Source: Siphonodentalium dalli (Eukaryota > Mollusca > Scaphopoda > Gadilida > Siphonodentaliidae). Taken from it: a DNA stretch of 64,000 nucleotides. The first letter of the stretch is position 1. Each line of letters starts with the position of its first letter. Where the stretch lies: assembly GCA_032622095.1 (NCBI GenBank), contig CP136065.1, positions 93,999,343-94,063,342 on the forward strand, written 5' to 3'. Shown here piece by piece: positions 10,762 to 22,787 of the stretch. The notes below the pieces were generated by a model. It did not search any database, had not been told where the DNA came from, and saw nothing but the letters and a program-made list of their open reading frames with translations. Made by a program: the position numbers and the translations under genes.

Positions 10762-11550
10762 TCGTTCCGCTTTTCCGTTCCATCAATTTACTACAGTTCA
10801 AGTTTTAAATGTTGACAAATTAACGGTCTCGAATTTCTCTCAAAGTTCAGATTATATTTCGAGAGGTAGGTATTGTGCACAATGACATCGTAATCTGTCA
10901 CTATCGCTTGACCTTATTATTTAATGGTAGCAGACAAAACCATCTAGTTACATGTGATTTTGGTGATTGAAGTGAGGGGCTATTTTTCCCTAGCTAGTGC
11001 TTGGGGAAGCCATCTACCACGTATTTTTCAAACAGCTACAAATGTCACATTTTATTTTTTTTCGTCGGGTAACTTGTTGATACTGACTCAGAATAGATTA
11101 GTCTTCAACAAAATTGATATGCAATGTTTGTATTTGCCTGTTATAAGTGGGGAAAAAAATTCATAATAAAGATTAAACCATTCAGCCAAAGGAGTTAGTG
11201 AATGAACGTACGGCTTCCCAACTATTCGAGAGCGTCTAGCTGTTTGAATAGTTGGGTCCACCAACTAGGGAAGGGGTACCTGTTTATTATTCATAGAACA
11301 GCAGGAAACCACTATTGATTTATTTTTCGCGAAACACAGAAAAATATAGAATATTTCAAAAGTTGTCTTGTCCTTGCATGGACATTATAAACTGATTTAA
11401 GTTCACAAAATTTTAGAACTCACAAGTTTGTTCAATTAAATACAGCGACATCAACCTAAATTTCAGTATGCTACAACCAACTATCTTCAGTCAGTATGCA
11501 AAATATATTGTAACACAACAAGAGAGAGAAGTGCGGGAGTCGCCCTGAAA
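10762..11550. other. No gene seen
   Basis: No supported feature apart from a small inverted repeat at 11213-11256 ('cccaactattcgagagcg' against 'gtttgaatagttggg'). Upstream, at 10283-10325, lies another small inverted repeat around 'tctgacgttaattat'. Confidence 0.4.
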
Positions 11551-11665
11551 GTTAGCGGCACCCGGAATACCAAGCCGTTCACCCATCCAAGGAATAACCA
11601 AGCTTGATGTTGCTTAACTTTGGTGATCAGACAAAGAGTCTAGCGACCAATAGATCTAGACCTCT
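11551..11665 (-). pseudogene. 5S rRNA-like sequence, diverged
   Basis: Read on the minus strand it contains 'tctgatcaccaaagttaagc', 'aacatcaagcttggtt', 'ccttggatgggtgaacg' and 'tattccgggtgccgc'. These match, in order and spacing, the 3' two thirds of animal 5S rRNA, including the internal control region (AAGTTAAGCAAC) and the TTGGATGGGTGA block. The 5' third is poorly matched, the conserved GGGCC-type stem is altered (cttgg), and there is no clear T-run terminator. It is probably a retropseudogene, a stray spacer-array copy, or the head of a 5S-derived SINE. Confidence 0.6.
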
Positions 11666-14462
11666 TGTGCAGAGAAGTCATCAGCCTTCTACATGCATAT
11701 TTACAATGCGACTGCTACAATATATAGAGCAACACAATTGTGTGAACATGTTATTGTTGTAGTAAGTTTGATCCGTTTCATATCTGACAATGTACATTCC
11801 GCTATTTTTCATATTTATTAATATATGTTTATTATATATATATATATAATTCTATATTATTATATATAACAATTGCACTCGTTTGTCGTGCAGCGAGGTA
11901 AAACTTGAACAAATGGTTCTCATTTTACCAAGGCTTAACAAAAAATTGTGCAATAACACTAACCATTTCATACACTTGTGTCCCTCTATCTATATCTAAT
12001 CAAGTAGCTTAATATCAGCTTGGTCATATTAGGTGCTTTATAATACACTCAGTATGTTTACCAAAACTTTGCCTTATCAACATTTATACCAATGACTCAG
12101 AAAAGTGTCAATTTTTATATTGTGCATGATAAAAGACGCATATAAGTCTGACGATACACATGTAGCACAAACTACCGGTATCCTCAAAGTAATTGACGTG
12201 AAAAATGGGGTGATACTCTGGTAATGATGGCGGTATGTCCATGAGGATCTCCTTAAGTTACACAGATATAAGGAGAATCACTGCACTTGCTTTCATGCCT
12301 GGATGTGTAATTAATGCAAATCAATGCTGCCTGACACCAGGCAATGGGTGGATATTATAATTTGACAGCTGAAACAATGTTTGCAACTTCAATGTAGTGT
12401 AAACTTCACCGCGTGCTACATTGTGGGTAAATTCTCAACTGGAAGACTACAATGACACAGTGGCTAAACCGTACAAACATATAATCGGAAGTTGTGGGGG
12501 TGTATGTTATATTCTGTGATGAAATTGTGTATACGTGGGAATTTACTAATAAAACATACAGGTCGTATGTGCACCATCGCTTTATATTTATGGTGATGTG
12601 ACGAAGGGGTTGTGACTGCGAGTGCCTCCTTGGGTATCACTACATGAATATAAACTGGCCAGTCCCGAAAAGTCCTACAAGTGCTAGCTTCGAGTTGCAC
12701 CTCTTTGGATCAAATTTTCCGGCAGAGACTCAGACAAACGATTGGAGAAAATTACCCCCAACCCCACCCTGCCCATTGGTAGTTCGATTTATATTCATAT
12801 TGAACACCAAAAACAATGGGGGGGTAGATAGTGCTCGCACATCACAAATTCCCTTGATACAGGACTATATATGCCCACATTTTAGACATAGTGTCTCCAA
12901 TAAAACCACAGATGTCCACATAAGTAGACTTGGCTAAGATATGTGTGGATAAGACATATTGTTTCACAATTGGGACGACAATATCGCAATTGTCAATGTT
13001 CGTTAACTGGAGAGATAGACTGTATTTTACGATTCACTGTGCTTAAATATGTCTTATATATGATCATAATATCGATCTGAAAAAGTGTGTTATGTACGGA
13101 AGTACCCCGTTAAGAGAGATGCCACATGATGTCGATTTTGGTTGTATATGCATATTTCAGTTTCCTGTCGCTTAAATCAACAAATCACTCCAAGTGGTGA
13201 TAACGAACATTCCAGACTTGAGGTTTTATGTTTTTCAATAAGTTTAATTCTACATTATTATATTATGTTTACTTAATTTTATTTGAAATGCTTTTGGTAC
13301 TTATATTGAAAAGATAGAGTTTCATCTCTTGAGTCACCAGAAAACGAGAAGTAATATGCATGATATGTACATGTAGAGCAGAAGTATTCAATTATGTACC
13401 ATGATTTTCGATGAACTACATCATGTAATTCAATGTCATAATACATTTTAAAATATATTTGAAATACACTTAAAGATTTCAGCACGGTATCTATTGATAC
13501 ATATAGTTACGTTCGATGCTTGAACATATATAAGAAAAAAATTTATCAAGAAATCGGAAAACGGATGTGGAAGGGTACAGTGCATGCATTCGCCGTGTGA
13601 CTGAAGGTTAATAATGACCATCGAGAGGTGGAACATGTCTAATATGGAGACCTAATTCATGGTTTCGTCTTTGCACACAAATCCCACCATCACAACTTGA
13701 CGTACATATTTTTGACAACTAGTGATCAGCAACTTATACAACTAGGCATACAGAGACTGACGAGTGGGGTGTCCAAATAAATAGTCTCTACTTTCAGATT
13801 GTGAATACACTCGAGCCAAGGTAAAGTCAAAATATGTTGCACACACAACGGCCTTTCCGTTGAAATATAGTGGGATTTCCGACAGATGCTGTATATGTGT
13901 TAAAATGACATTTGAAGAGGGAAATTTTGCGAGAAAATTATTTTCTGAAGTGATCAAAGTCTGTTTTTATCTATAGAAAAGAGTCCTTCACTCAAATGGA
14001 GCCCGCTTGCGATCGGCAGATGTGTATGTATAATTTATACTGACGTTTATTGCTTTTGGGAAACCGTCTATCAGGTCTAAAAACTTGTTTTTACGGTGTT
14101 GTTTTGATTCTTCTGTAGTATTTATGTTCTAAAAATAGAATTTTTCGTCTTTGTGAAAGCAACTTCTGATTAAATGTTTGTACGGTTTAACCACTGTGAA
14201 TGAAGACCAATCATGTTGCATTGACAAAACATGTTTACTGTTGTAATTGTGACATTTCTGTTGGAAAATTGTCTGTCAATAGCTTTAAATCCCGGATGCA
14301 TGTGGCTTTGAAGCGGTAACCTTAACGCAGTGTTGATGGTTACTGCAGTATGTTACTGCTGTATTACAGGGGTGACACCACGTTATAGGTGGTCAATTAC
14401 TTTAAGGATAGCTGTATATATATCCAATACAGGGTCAAAAAGTAAAGAAGTCTAGTAGATAT
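11666..14462. other. Long stretch without recognisable genes
   Basis: There are only weak open frames. An (AT)n run lies at 11830-11850. No splice-bounded exon, transposon terminus or repeat shared with the rest of the window could be supported. It is probably intron of the minus-strand gene. Confidence 0.4.
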
Positions 14463-14590
14463 CAAGCCTGGATGTTGTGTGACTGACATATGCAGAATGA
14501 GGTTCCCAGAGGGTGAATTTAGTGACACTATCCCACAAAGTGGGCTAGCATCACCAAATTCAACCTCGGGGGACCTCATTTCACTTTAGC
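14463..14590. mobile_element. Foldback family H, half copy
   Basis: Outer end 'caagcctggatgttgtgtga' leads into one hairpin of 'cagaatgaggttcccagagg' and 'cgggggacctcatt'. The second hairpin and the right outer end are missing. Confidence 0.65.
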
Positions 14591-15536
14591 CTCATCTTCT
14601 GGGAAGTATCTGCAGTTCTCAAATTAACATTAATACCCAAGGTCCTTTAATACGTCACACGCTTTCTCGCAAATAACTGTTTCCGTCAAAATAGATAATG
14701 AAGTGAGGCATCAGGCTATCATCCTCGTAAACACTCGTATCTTTCAGACAGCGGGGGATTGTTTTCTTAAATAAGTGTGCATAACTTGATACAAATATGA
14801 ATAAATGAACATATATTGAGAATTTTCGCAACGGCGACTTTAAGTTACTTTTTACTTTCTGGTCAGTTTCTATATCCCCTAATTTGTAGAAGATAAATTG
14901 CATTATCAAGCTGTATATAAACAAAACAAAGCATTAATTTTTGTAACTTGAAGAAAAAAAATTGAAATCGCAACAACAACAAAATTTCAAGTGATGTGAA
15001 ACACTCCGATAGGGTGATCAAATAGAAATGGAGAATAATCTTACTAAAAGTAGTTGTATTACCGGTATACAAATATTATATCCTAATTGACATGACATAC
15101 ATGTGTATCAAAGTTCTTATATTTTAATTAAATATAGCAACTCTCAATGGTGAAATCATTTTCGTTAGTTTATCACCGGTAGTTTCGTCCTGAATCGAGA
15201 GATAAATATTTACAATTGAGTGTAATTCAGATGTTTTATACGGAATGCTATTGTCCATTTGCTTGAGATTTTCTGTGATGTTAGTAGAATGCTATATTCC
15301 ACAAGTTGGCATAGCGCCTGAATACTAATTTTATCAGTTTCACACACCTGAATAAGTCCATAATATGTCTTTGATCTCAAAAAACATTTTTCTGGCCATT
15401 TCAGTATCAAACGAGTGAAATTTGTATTTATTCATATGTGGGGGAGATATCCAGGGGAAGATGACATGTTACACCCGTGGGTAACAATTTTGACACTTAA
15501 TTGATATTACAGTAATAACATGACAAATTGCCATAC
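14591..15536. other. No gene seen
   Basis: A+T-rich sequence with no supported exon, repeat or terminus. It is presumed intron of the minus-strand gene. Confidence 0.4.
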
Positions 15537-15558
15537 CTGGATTTTATCTAATATTCCA
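15537..15558 (-). CDS. Micro-exon of unidentified minus-strand gene (second one seen)
   Basis: A 22-nt exon with a strong minus-strand acceptor (pyrimidine-rich 'cttctttctgacttcag') and donor GTATGG. Its first base T completes a GCT codon with the GC left by the exon at 24806-24843. It then reads GILDKIQ and ends on a codon boundary. The phase match on both sides is the main evidence. Product unrecognised. Confidence 0.5.
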
Positions 15559-15759
15559 CTGAAGTCAGAAAGAAGTATCACCACAGAGGAGACAAAATTT
15601 ACACCATGTTATCTTCAAACAGCTGAATGTAATTGTATATCCTGAAACACTACCCAGCAGTATGCCTTACTTCTATTGCTTAATAAAAATAAAAATAACA
15701 AACCTACCCCTATGTGACGATGGTCACAGGATTTTATTGTCCATCAACCAGGAAGTAGC

Positions 15760-17400
15760 CGTACATATAACCTAGCAGGCAGTACCCCATAACTAAATTA
15801 AATTTACTCTACAAACAGAGAGTAACAGGATGTATCTTATATAATTTGTTATACCTCCAATTCATTGTGACGATGCATTTTACGAAGCATAAATGATTAG
15901 ATAAGTTCTAGCAAGTTCTAGGAACTGAGTTTTGATGGAGTTGGTGGAATACAATCTCATCAGAGTCATCCAGTCATTAACCCTTTACCCAACAAACCGG
16001 CCAAAACCGGCCAAATAAAGCTGCAACAGCCTAAATTATCTTGGGTCTGTCTCAATAAAACCATACAAATATGGATATCATTGGAACTGGCTCATTGACC
16101 ACATTGTGATGGTTACAGATATGCCCTGTGCCAATGCATTCTCTTATATATGCGAGTCGACCATAGGTCGACTCTCATATATAAGAGAATGCATTGGCAC
16201 AGGGCCCTTCTGTTGGGTAAAGGGTTAAAGGCCTCTATCATCTAACGGTGTTCAGGAAGAAATCTATCCGCATGTAGATGTAAGTATAGAGGCAGTATGT
16301 GTTATTTACTCTACAAACAGAGTGACAGGATGTCTATTATGCTACAATAGTTATACACATACCTTCAATTCATTGTGAGGATGCATTTATATATGAAAAG
16401 AAAGTTCTAGCCAATGCTAGAACAGAATTTCAATGGACCAGGCGAAATACAATCTCATCTAGAAAGACATTGAAACAGTATCTAAGGCCTCTATCATGTA
16501 AATTCAGTAACAATACCGGTATGATAATATTTTAAAGAATAAATCTACAGGTATATGTTTCAGCCACATACAGCTTCATTTAGTTTTGGTTACCTCTGTG
16601 ACAAATAATGCTCTAAAATTTTGTGCAAGCTTCGAAAATCTGAGAAAGGTACCAACAGGTACATGTACCAACAGTCATTGGCTTAGAAAGTGTCCAAAAA
16701 CCCAGCAGGCAGTAAGGCCTTATTTACTCAACAGAGAGTAACAGGAATGTCTCTTATACAAAGCACGTGGTAAAATCTCCAATTCAATTGGACAATCCAT
16801 TAATATATGAATAGGTAAGTTCTAGCAAGTTCTAGGAACTGAGTTTTGATGGATTTGGTGGTAAACAATCTCATCAGTCATCCAGTCATTGAAACAGTAT
16901 CAAAGGCCTCGACCATCTAACAGTGTTCAGGAAAAAATCTACCTGCATGCAGGCATATAGGCAGTATGTGTTATTTACACTACAGAGTGTAACAGGATGT
17001 CTCTTATGATACAATAGCTATATATGTAGCTCCAATTAATTGTAACAATGCATTTCTCTATGAATACATGTGGTAAGTTCTAGCAAGTTCTAAAACAGAG
17101 TTTGAATGGATATGGTGAAATACAATCTCATCTAGAGACATTGAAACAAAATTTAGGCCTCTACCATGGGTGTAATATACCAGTAATACCCATAGTTTAG
17201 CCACACAGAGCTTCATTTAGTTTGGGCTGCATCTGTGACAGATAATGGTCAACAATTTTGTGCCAGCTTGCCAAATCTTGGATGAATACATACAGTCATT
17301 CAAGTTACTAGTAGCTGAGAAAGTGTCAAAAACCCAGCAGGCAGTACCCAATTATTTACCCCTACCGGTATACTACAACTGTAGGAGGAGTTGATTACAC
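15760..17400. repeat. Higher-order tandem repeat, unit ~630-680 bp
   Basis: The boundary word 'agcaggcagta' occurs near 15774, 16703 and 17334. Each large unit holds two related sub-units of about 300 bp with 'acagagagtaacaggatgt', 'cctccaattcattgtgac', 'gttctagcaagttctag', 'tacaatctcatc' and 'aaggcctctatcatcta'. One sub-unit ends with 'gcttcatttagtttgg...ctgtgacagataatg'. The first large unit is longer because a TTAA element (15977-16228) sits in it. A truncated sub-unit also appears at 18255-18300. Confidence 0.75.
15977..16228. mobile_element. Complete TTAA-flanked hairpin MITE (family T)
   Basis: Perfect TTAA duplications flank inverted ends CCCTTTACCCAAC and GTTGGGTAAAGGG. The interior holds a near-perfect hairpin of about 76 bp built from 'gtgccaatgcattctcttat' and its complement around GGTCGACC-like sequence. 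TTAA target sites and a CCC start are hallmarks of piggyBac-superfamily elements. There is no transposase. It interrupts the higher-order repeat and so is younger. Confidence 0.85.
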
Positions 17401-17484
17401 CAATAATGATACAAAGTGCATATTCGCTATACATTAACAATAAAATGAATATAAAACATTTCTATGTTGAAAAATGACAGTAAC

Positions 17485-18258
17485 TCCGCAATAACTCTGC
17501 CAAAATCACTCCGACTGAACTCAAAATTGCAGGTTCCCATGCTGGTTGTCATCTGTGTCCAGTTTAAAAAAATTACTGGAAAATGACAGACTACAGGCTC
17601 GGATAAAAGATGCGTCTCAGGATGTAGGCTTCTATGTCGAACTAGAGGTGTGACTGTCCCAATGGGACTACGGATACCCCCCTGTTTTTAAAATACTAAG
17701 ATGTTTCACATGTCAGTAAACATTTAGTTAAAATAATAAAATAACAGTTCCCATTGCAGGTGTACAACCATAACCCTAATCTTAAACCTATTGACCAAAA
17801 AATGTAGGAATAAAAGCTTGGACAAAATTATGTATGTTGCGAAAAAAATTCTAAGTCAAAAAAGGGGAATAACTCCACACAAAACATGTCGGACAGACGT
17901 CATAATCGCAGGTGCACAGGTTCCCATGGTACTAAATATCAGTGCCAAGATTAAAAAACATTGACCGAAAAATGTAGGAATAAAAGCTCAGACAAAATTA
18001 TGCATGTTGCAAAAAAGTTTCTAAGTCGAAAAAGGGGGGATAACTCCACCAAAAAAAGTCCGACAGTCGTCATAATCGCAGGTGTGCAGGTTCTCATGCT
18101 GGTTGATATACGTGCCAAGTTTTTTTTTTAAATTCACCAGAAAACAACATAATACAGACTTGGACAAAGATCCGGACGGGTGAACACACAGACAGCCCCA
18201 CGGACAGATGAGGGTCATTACTATAATCCTCCGACGGAATGTCGGGGGACAAAAATAG
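17485..18258. repeat. Dispersed composite repeat family D
   Basis: Three to four units of about 170-190 bp carry 'cgactgaactcaaaattgca', 'ggttcccatgctggttg' and 'tgtccaagtttaaa' words. The middle has 'actagaggtgtgactgtccc' and the end reads 'agacagccccacggacagat...aatgtcgggggaca'. Related copies are at 29228-29548 and 62340-62905. The end word 'tgtcgggggaca' also appears, inverted, at the start of 63258-64000. Class unknown; no coding region. Confidence 0.65.
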
Positions 18259-18299
18259 AGAGTACCAGGATGTCTCTTATGATACAATAGTTATACACA

Positions 18300-18435
18300 T
18301 ACAGTAATGCCCTAAGTAATCTACTCCTTAAACACAGCAGAATTATGGGTAATTTTTCAGGATTTATTCGGAAATATGGCTTGTTGCAACAAGCCATATT
18401 TAGTATGAATGGCAACAAGCCATATTCGGTATTAA
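18300..18435. mobile_element. Palindromic MITE family P, copy 4 (decayed)
   Basis: The left arm TACAGTAATGCCCTAAGTAA is clear down to 'ggcttgttgc', but the centre and right arm are scrambled and truncated. Confidence 0.65.
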
Positions 18436-18469
18436 CTTAACCTAGTGACTGGTTCCACAGAATTAGATA

Positions 18470-18690
18470 TATTATCTGTTCTGAAGAAAATGATTGAACA
18501 CTACATTGAATATCCTCATAGTAGTGAACATACATGTACATGTACATACCAAATTTCATTGAGATCCCATAACTGGTGGTTGAGATATCTGCCCGATGGA
18601 CAGATGGACGGATGGACAGAGGATCGCATGCATGTACATGTAATACAGTATATCCACCATTTCCTTCAGTTGGGGGGGGGGGGGGGGGAT
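18470..18690 (+). repeat. GGACGGA-tailed dispersed repeat with poly-G tract
   Basis: 'accaaatttcattgagatcc' and 'gatggacagatggacgga' match the repeat at 62385-62740. A run of 18 G lies at 18672-18689. No gene. Confidence 0.6.
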
Positions 18691-18986
18691 ATTGGTATAA
18701 ATATACAATTTATCACATTGTTTACATTAATTTGGAAGAATTGGAATGTCTGTTAAGTAAACAAACATAATTACTTCTATTTACCAGCATAAACTACGCA
18801 TGTGTGTATTTAAAAATAAAATCTAGATTATGTAAACACAATGTAGTACGAAATATATCACATTTTCTGATAAATATACATGTAGCATTCTGTGGTGATA
18901 TGTAGGACAAAGCTGATTACAATTGATGGAAAATCCCAACCAAGAATCTGGGTGTAAACTCTGCTACAGGAGTGATGAAGGGATCT

Positions 18987-19084
18987 TTAACTCTTTCATG
19001 ATGGGAGCTGCGCTGGCACAACATTAAAGACCCTGTGCCAATACATTCTCTTATATATGCATATATAACAGAATGCATTGGCCT
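18987..19084. mobile_element. TTAA hairpin MITE family T, truncated
   Basis: TTAACTCTTTCATGATGGGAG begins it, followed by 'ctgtgccaatacattctctt' and a shortened hairpin ending 'gaatgcattggcc'. Confidence 0.6.
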
Positions 19085-19240
19085 AACAATTTTCTAACAA
19101 TTTTTTATAAATTTTTCTTACCTTCTTTAACAATTTTTATAAAATTTTTTTTACATTCTATAACAATATTATCATTTTTTCTTATATTCTTTAAAATTTT
19201 TATCATTTTTTCTAACATTCTTTAACAATTTTATCATTTT
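19085..19240. repeat. A+T-rich imperfect tandem repeat
   Basis: Units of about 30-35 bp of the type 'aacaattttatcattttttc' / 'ttatattctttaa' repeat four to five times up to the left TA of the pogo-like element. Confidence 0.7.
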
Positions 19241-19241
19241 A

Positions 19242-20180
19242 CAGTCAAACTTCGTTAAGTCGAACGTCAGTAACTCGAATACCCCACTTAAGTCGAAGCC
19301 ATTGCCTGGTCCCGGCTGAGCTTGTGTGCAAAGACATTAGAATAATCACGGTTAAGTCGAAGGTGGATAAGTCGAAATTACGCTTAAGTCGAAACGAAAT
19401 TTGGTCCCACCAGTCAGCTTATAACACTAATTACTATGGTTAAGTCGAAGCGCCGTCGGCGACGCATCGCCATGTGATTATAACTCAGTGTGCTTCTATT
19501 CAATTGCCTAAAAAGCTGTGAAGTTTCCGGAGTCTTTATATGTCCTAATGCATTCTTTATTTAACATATTAACGAGGTGTGTGGGTCAATTTTCCCCGTG
19601 TGAGGATTAGAAATTTTGACAGACGAAATGAAAATCATATTTAAACCGCCTGATACAGAGAATAATTTCATTCAGTCATGTTTTCCCAAAACGAAAACAA
19701 TGTTCCAAACGAAAAAATGTGCCATCCATTGTAATGCGTTATCTAATTCTATTGAATAAATATTCAACAACTAAATATATGCAGAAATCACAGTCCCTGA
19801 TAACCAGTCACTTCCAATCCTGAATCTCACTTTTTGTAAATACTATTGTAACCACTTCCGGGTCAAATGTACTTTTGTTATTTCTATCGCGAATTTGTTG
19901 ATGTTTTCATATCATATTCTGTGTTTTTATTATATTATTCAATAAATAATCAGAACAAATATCATCTCGTCTGTTGTATGTGATCAGCATAGTCACTGCC
20001 TATTGATTTAGCGTGGGTATATAGCGTGCAAACGGTTGAAAACAATTATTTTCGGATCGAAATGAATTCGACTAGTTGGAATTTGTGGTCACCAAATGGT
20101 CGAAATTGTTAAGTCGAACACACGGATAACTCGAAGTAATTCAACGGTCCCTTGCGATTCGACTTAACGAAGTTTAACTG
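19242..20180. mobile_element. pogo/Tigger-like non-autonomous element (939 bp)
   Basis: Ends are CAGTCAAACTTCGTTAAGTC and GACTTAACGAAGTTTAACTG with TA on each side. The flanks 'tatcatttt' match on both sides. Repeated 'aagtcgaa' words lie near each end. The CAGT(C/T)AAAC...GTTAAGTCGA terminus is typical of Tigger/pogo elements of the Tc1/mariner superfamily. No transposase frame remains. Confidence 0.8.
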
Positions 20181-20280
20181 TATATCATTTTTTAACCATG
20201 TGTTTCATTTTGGTATGGATCGTAAAAAATAATCCTCTGCATCTCACTCGAGGAGAAATCCTGTACGCTACTCAGAAAAG

Positions 20281-20380
20281 TTAAGTATTGTCTATATAGT
20301 ATATACAGGTATGTATATTAGTATATACAGGTATGTATATAACAATAAAATTCACATGTCATATACTAGTAGATACAGGT
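20281..20380 (+). repeat. Short tandem repeat, ~24-bp unit
   Basis: 'agtatatacaggtatgtata' is repeated two to three times with decay. Confidence 0.7.
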
Positions 20381-21439
20381 ATAAATAACGTGATTCCAAT
20401 ATGTCTACCAATATTCATTATTCCCGAATAAATGAGTTTACAGATGTACATGTACATGTATGTATGTATCGACTCACAATTTGTTCTGCCATATTTTAAG
20501 TCCAATCACTTTCCAGAAAAGTTAGAACTGTTAATTCTATAAATACCAATTCACAGCCAGTATAAAAGTGGACATGTTCTTATCAGGGCCTCTCAACTGA
20601 ATAATCCAAAGTTCCAAACTAACACAAACTTCATTAAAAGTCAATGAGAGGTCAACCTGAAAGGATAGCATAATAGCATACACTTCTACAAGTGCGTGAC
20701 TTGGCTAAGAGTGAAAATATAATACATAGTTAGATTTGACTAGTCCATTTTCACTAGATACTGTGAATACAAATAGTAATAAAAGATTCCATAAAGAGAC
20801 AACTTAACTGAATGGCTCATGATTTGAACAAATGAATAATTGCCTTGGCACTTTTCATGAATAATCTCTTCAATGTAACATATTTGAATTAATTACAATG
20901 GAGCTGTGACCCATGAGGCCACTCCAAAGCACTTATCAATTAATTCGGTCCTTTCTTGATTAAAAGTAGTGTTCAGTATTCGTTGAGTCAATAAAACATA
21001 TTGTAATTTTAATATGTAATTTTGTTTGTATGTGTGTATCTCCTTCAGTTGCAATCAGAAGTATTATGTCATCTCAAATTACTAGTATATGGGGGTATCC
21101 TAAGCTGGAGAACAAGAATTCGCAAAAAAATCTCTGGATTTTCCCATGATATCATCTCAGGCCAAAAAAAATTACTTGTTGCCAACTTGCCTACATAAAT
21201 CTGAACAAATTTTGCCATTCCTGGCAGTTAACAAAACACAGGAGTGCATACTGTCAATTTTTTAAAACTGCCATAGTTTATGAGCAGTTTCATGAAAATT
21301 GATTAAAATCCTTCAGCAATGGTACTGATCTCTTCAATTACGTGTTGTTGATAATTGTGTCTCACCTAAGTAATAATATGATTGAGTGGATGGTAGATTA
21401 AATTTTGGGGTCCCAGATGGTTTTATTGGACAGATATGA
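20381..21439. other. No gene seen
   Basis: A+T-rich sequence without supported features. A weak donor-like site on the minus strand at 20478 has no open exon in phase with the micro-exon gene. Confidence 0.4.
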
Positions 21440-21800
21440 ACCAGCCTAGAGGGCAACATATGAGACATCTTATCCCTAAAATGTGCCACTTCTCCCTATT
21501 TTTGCCCCAGGGAGAAGTGACTTCTCTCATTTTCCAGTACTAGTATGGATTGTATGCACAAGTTCCAACAGCATATCTAAAGCATATTTTCTTATTATAA
21601 TGGTGTTATCACTCATTATGATTTTATAAATGGGGTATTTTGTTGCATAATACTTACCGGTATACAATAGGATAATAGAAGGGTGGTGTTGATGTGAAAA
21701 CTCAACTTCAGCCTTTATTATTTCCCCTTGATAACAGTCCACTTCTCCCTAAACACCAAACAGTCAGTGACTTCTTCCAATTTGAAACCTCTAGGCTGGT
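21440..21800. mobile_element. MITE family R, undisturbed copy
   Basis: 'accagcctagag' and 'ctctaggctggt' form inverted ends of a 361-bp unit with 'cacttctccc' / 'gggagaagtgacttctc' inside. It matches 3976-5364 with the latter's nested insertion removed, in opposite orientation. Target duplications were not evident. Confidence 0.65.
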
Positions 21801-21911
21801 CCCAGGGACACGGATATTTGAATTATGAAGTACTATTCATTCTGCCATACATGTAGGTGTACATGTGGTAGAAAAATGAAACAAACTAACAAGGAATCAC
21901 TCTATTTCAGT

Positions 21912-22355
21912 CAAGCCTGAATTTAATGTGCCTGTCATTTGCAGAATGAGGCCCACAGAGGGTGAATTTAGTGACACTATCCCGCATAGCTGGCTAGCAT
22001 CACTAAATTCAACATCTGAGAACCTCATTCTGCATTCTTTCATCTTCTCTGGAAAGTTTCTTTATTATCAAATTTCTATAGAAACTTCTTCACATAGATT
22101 CTATTTCATTTCTAGTTTATTTTCTCTATATCCTCATTGCATAATCGAGGTTCCCAATGGGTGTATATCACAATATTCATCATTTGGGAACTTCAATCTG
22201 AGTCTATGTCTCCCATAGCAGATGAGGCCATGAAGAATGAGGTCCCCAGAGGTGAATTTTGTGATGCTAGCCCACTATGCAGGATAGCATCACTAAATTC
22301 ACCCTCTGGGAATCTCATTCTGCAAATGACAGGCACACTATAAAACTCAGGCTTG
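21912..22355. mobile_element. Nested-hairpin foldback family H, complete copy
   Basis: Outer inverted ends are 'caagcctgaatttaatgtgc' and 'ctataaaactcaggcttg'. Two hairpins carry 'gcagaatgaggcccacagag' and 'gaatgaggtccccagagg', each with its complement. Between them lies 'cataatcgaggttcccaatg'. It has the same plan as 7856-8310. Confidence 0.8.
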
Positions 22356-22570
22356 ATTTCAGTACTTGCTGCAAATAATCCATGCAATGTTCATTCCAAC
22401 AAAAAAGGTCCTGTCTACATACATGTACATGTACCTGGATTGTGTTTATCAACAAATCATAAACATGTTTTTTTATTCCACACCTGTTAATGCAAGGCCC
22501 ATGTATTTAATGTAATCCCAGTAATTGAATAAATATTGCTGTACACCACAAGTGGAACACAATCTGGACC

Positions 22571-22787
22571 TACAGTAATGCTCTAATTAATCGACCTCTT
22601 AACCAAAGCAGAATTATGGGTAACTTTTCAGGATTTAGTCGGAAATATGGCTTGTTGCCATTCATCGGAAAGCTCTCCCCGAGAGCTTTCCGATGAATGG
22701 CAACAAGCCATATTTCCGATTAAATCCTGAAAAGTTACCCATAATTCTGCTTTGGTTAAGAGGTCGATTAATTAGAGCATTACAGTA
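22571..22787. mobile_element. Palindromic MITE family P, complete 217-bp copy
   Basis: Almost perfect palindrome from TACAGTAATGCTCTAATTAA to GAGCATTACAGTA, centre 'gctctccccgagagc'. It has the 'cctcttaaccaaagcag' variant and equals the copies at 31198 and 40006 at nearly every base. Confidence 0.9.

Noticed and set aside
12464-12937. Overlapping open frames on both strands
   Set aside because: No splice-bounded, conserved or biased coding signal; alternative starts only.
20470-20530. Further minus-strand micro-exon at about 20479-20510
   Set aside because: A GTGAGT-like donor exists, but in the required phase the exon stops (TAA) and the acceptor is poor.
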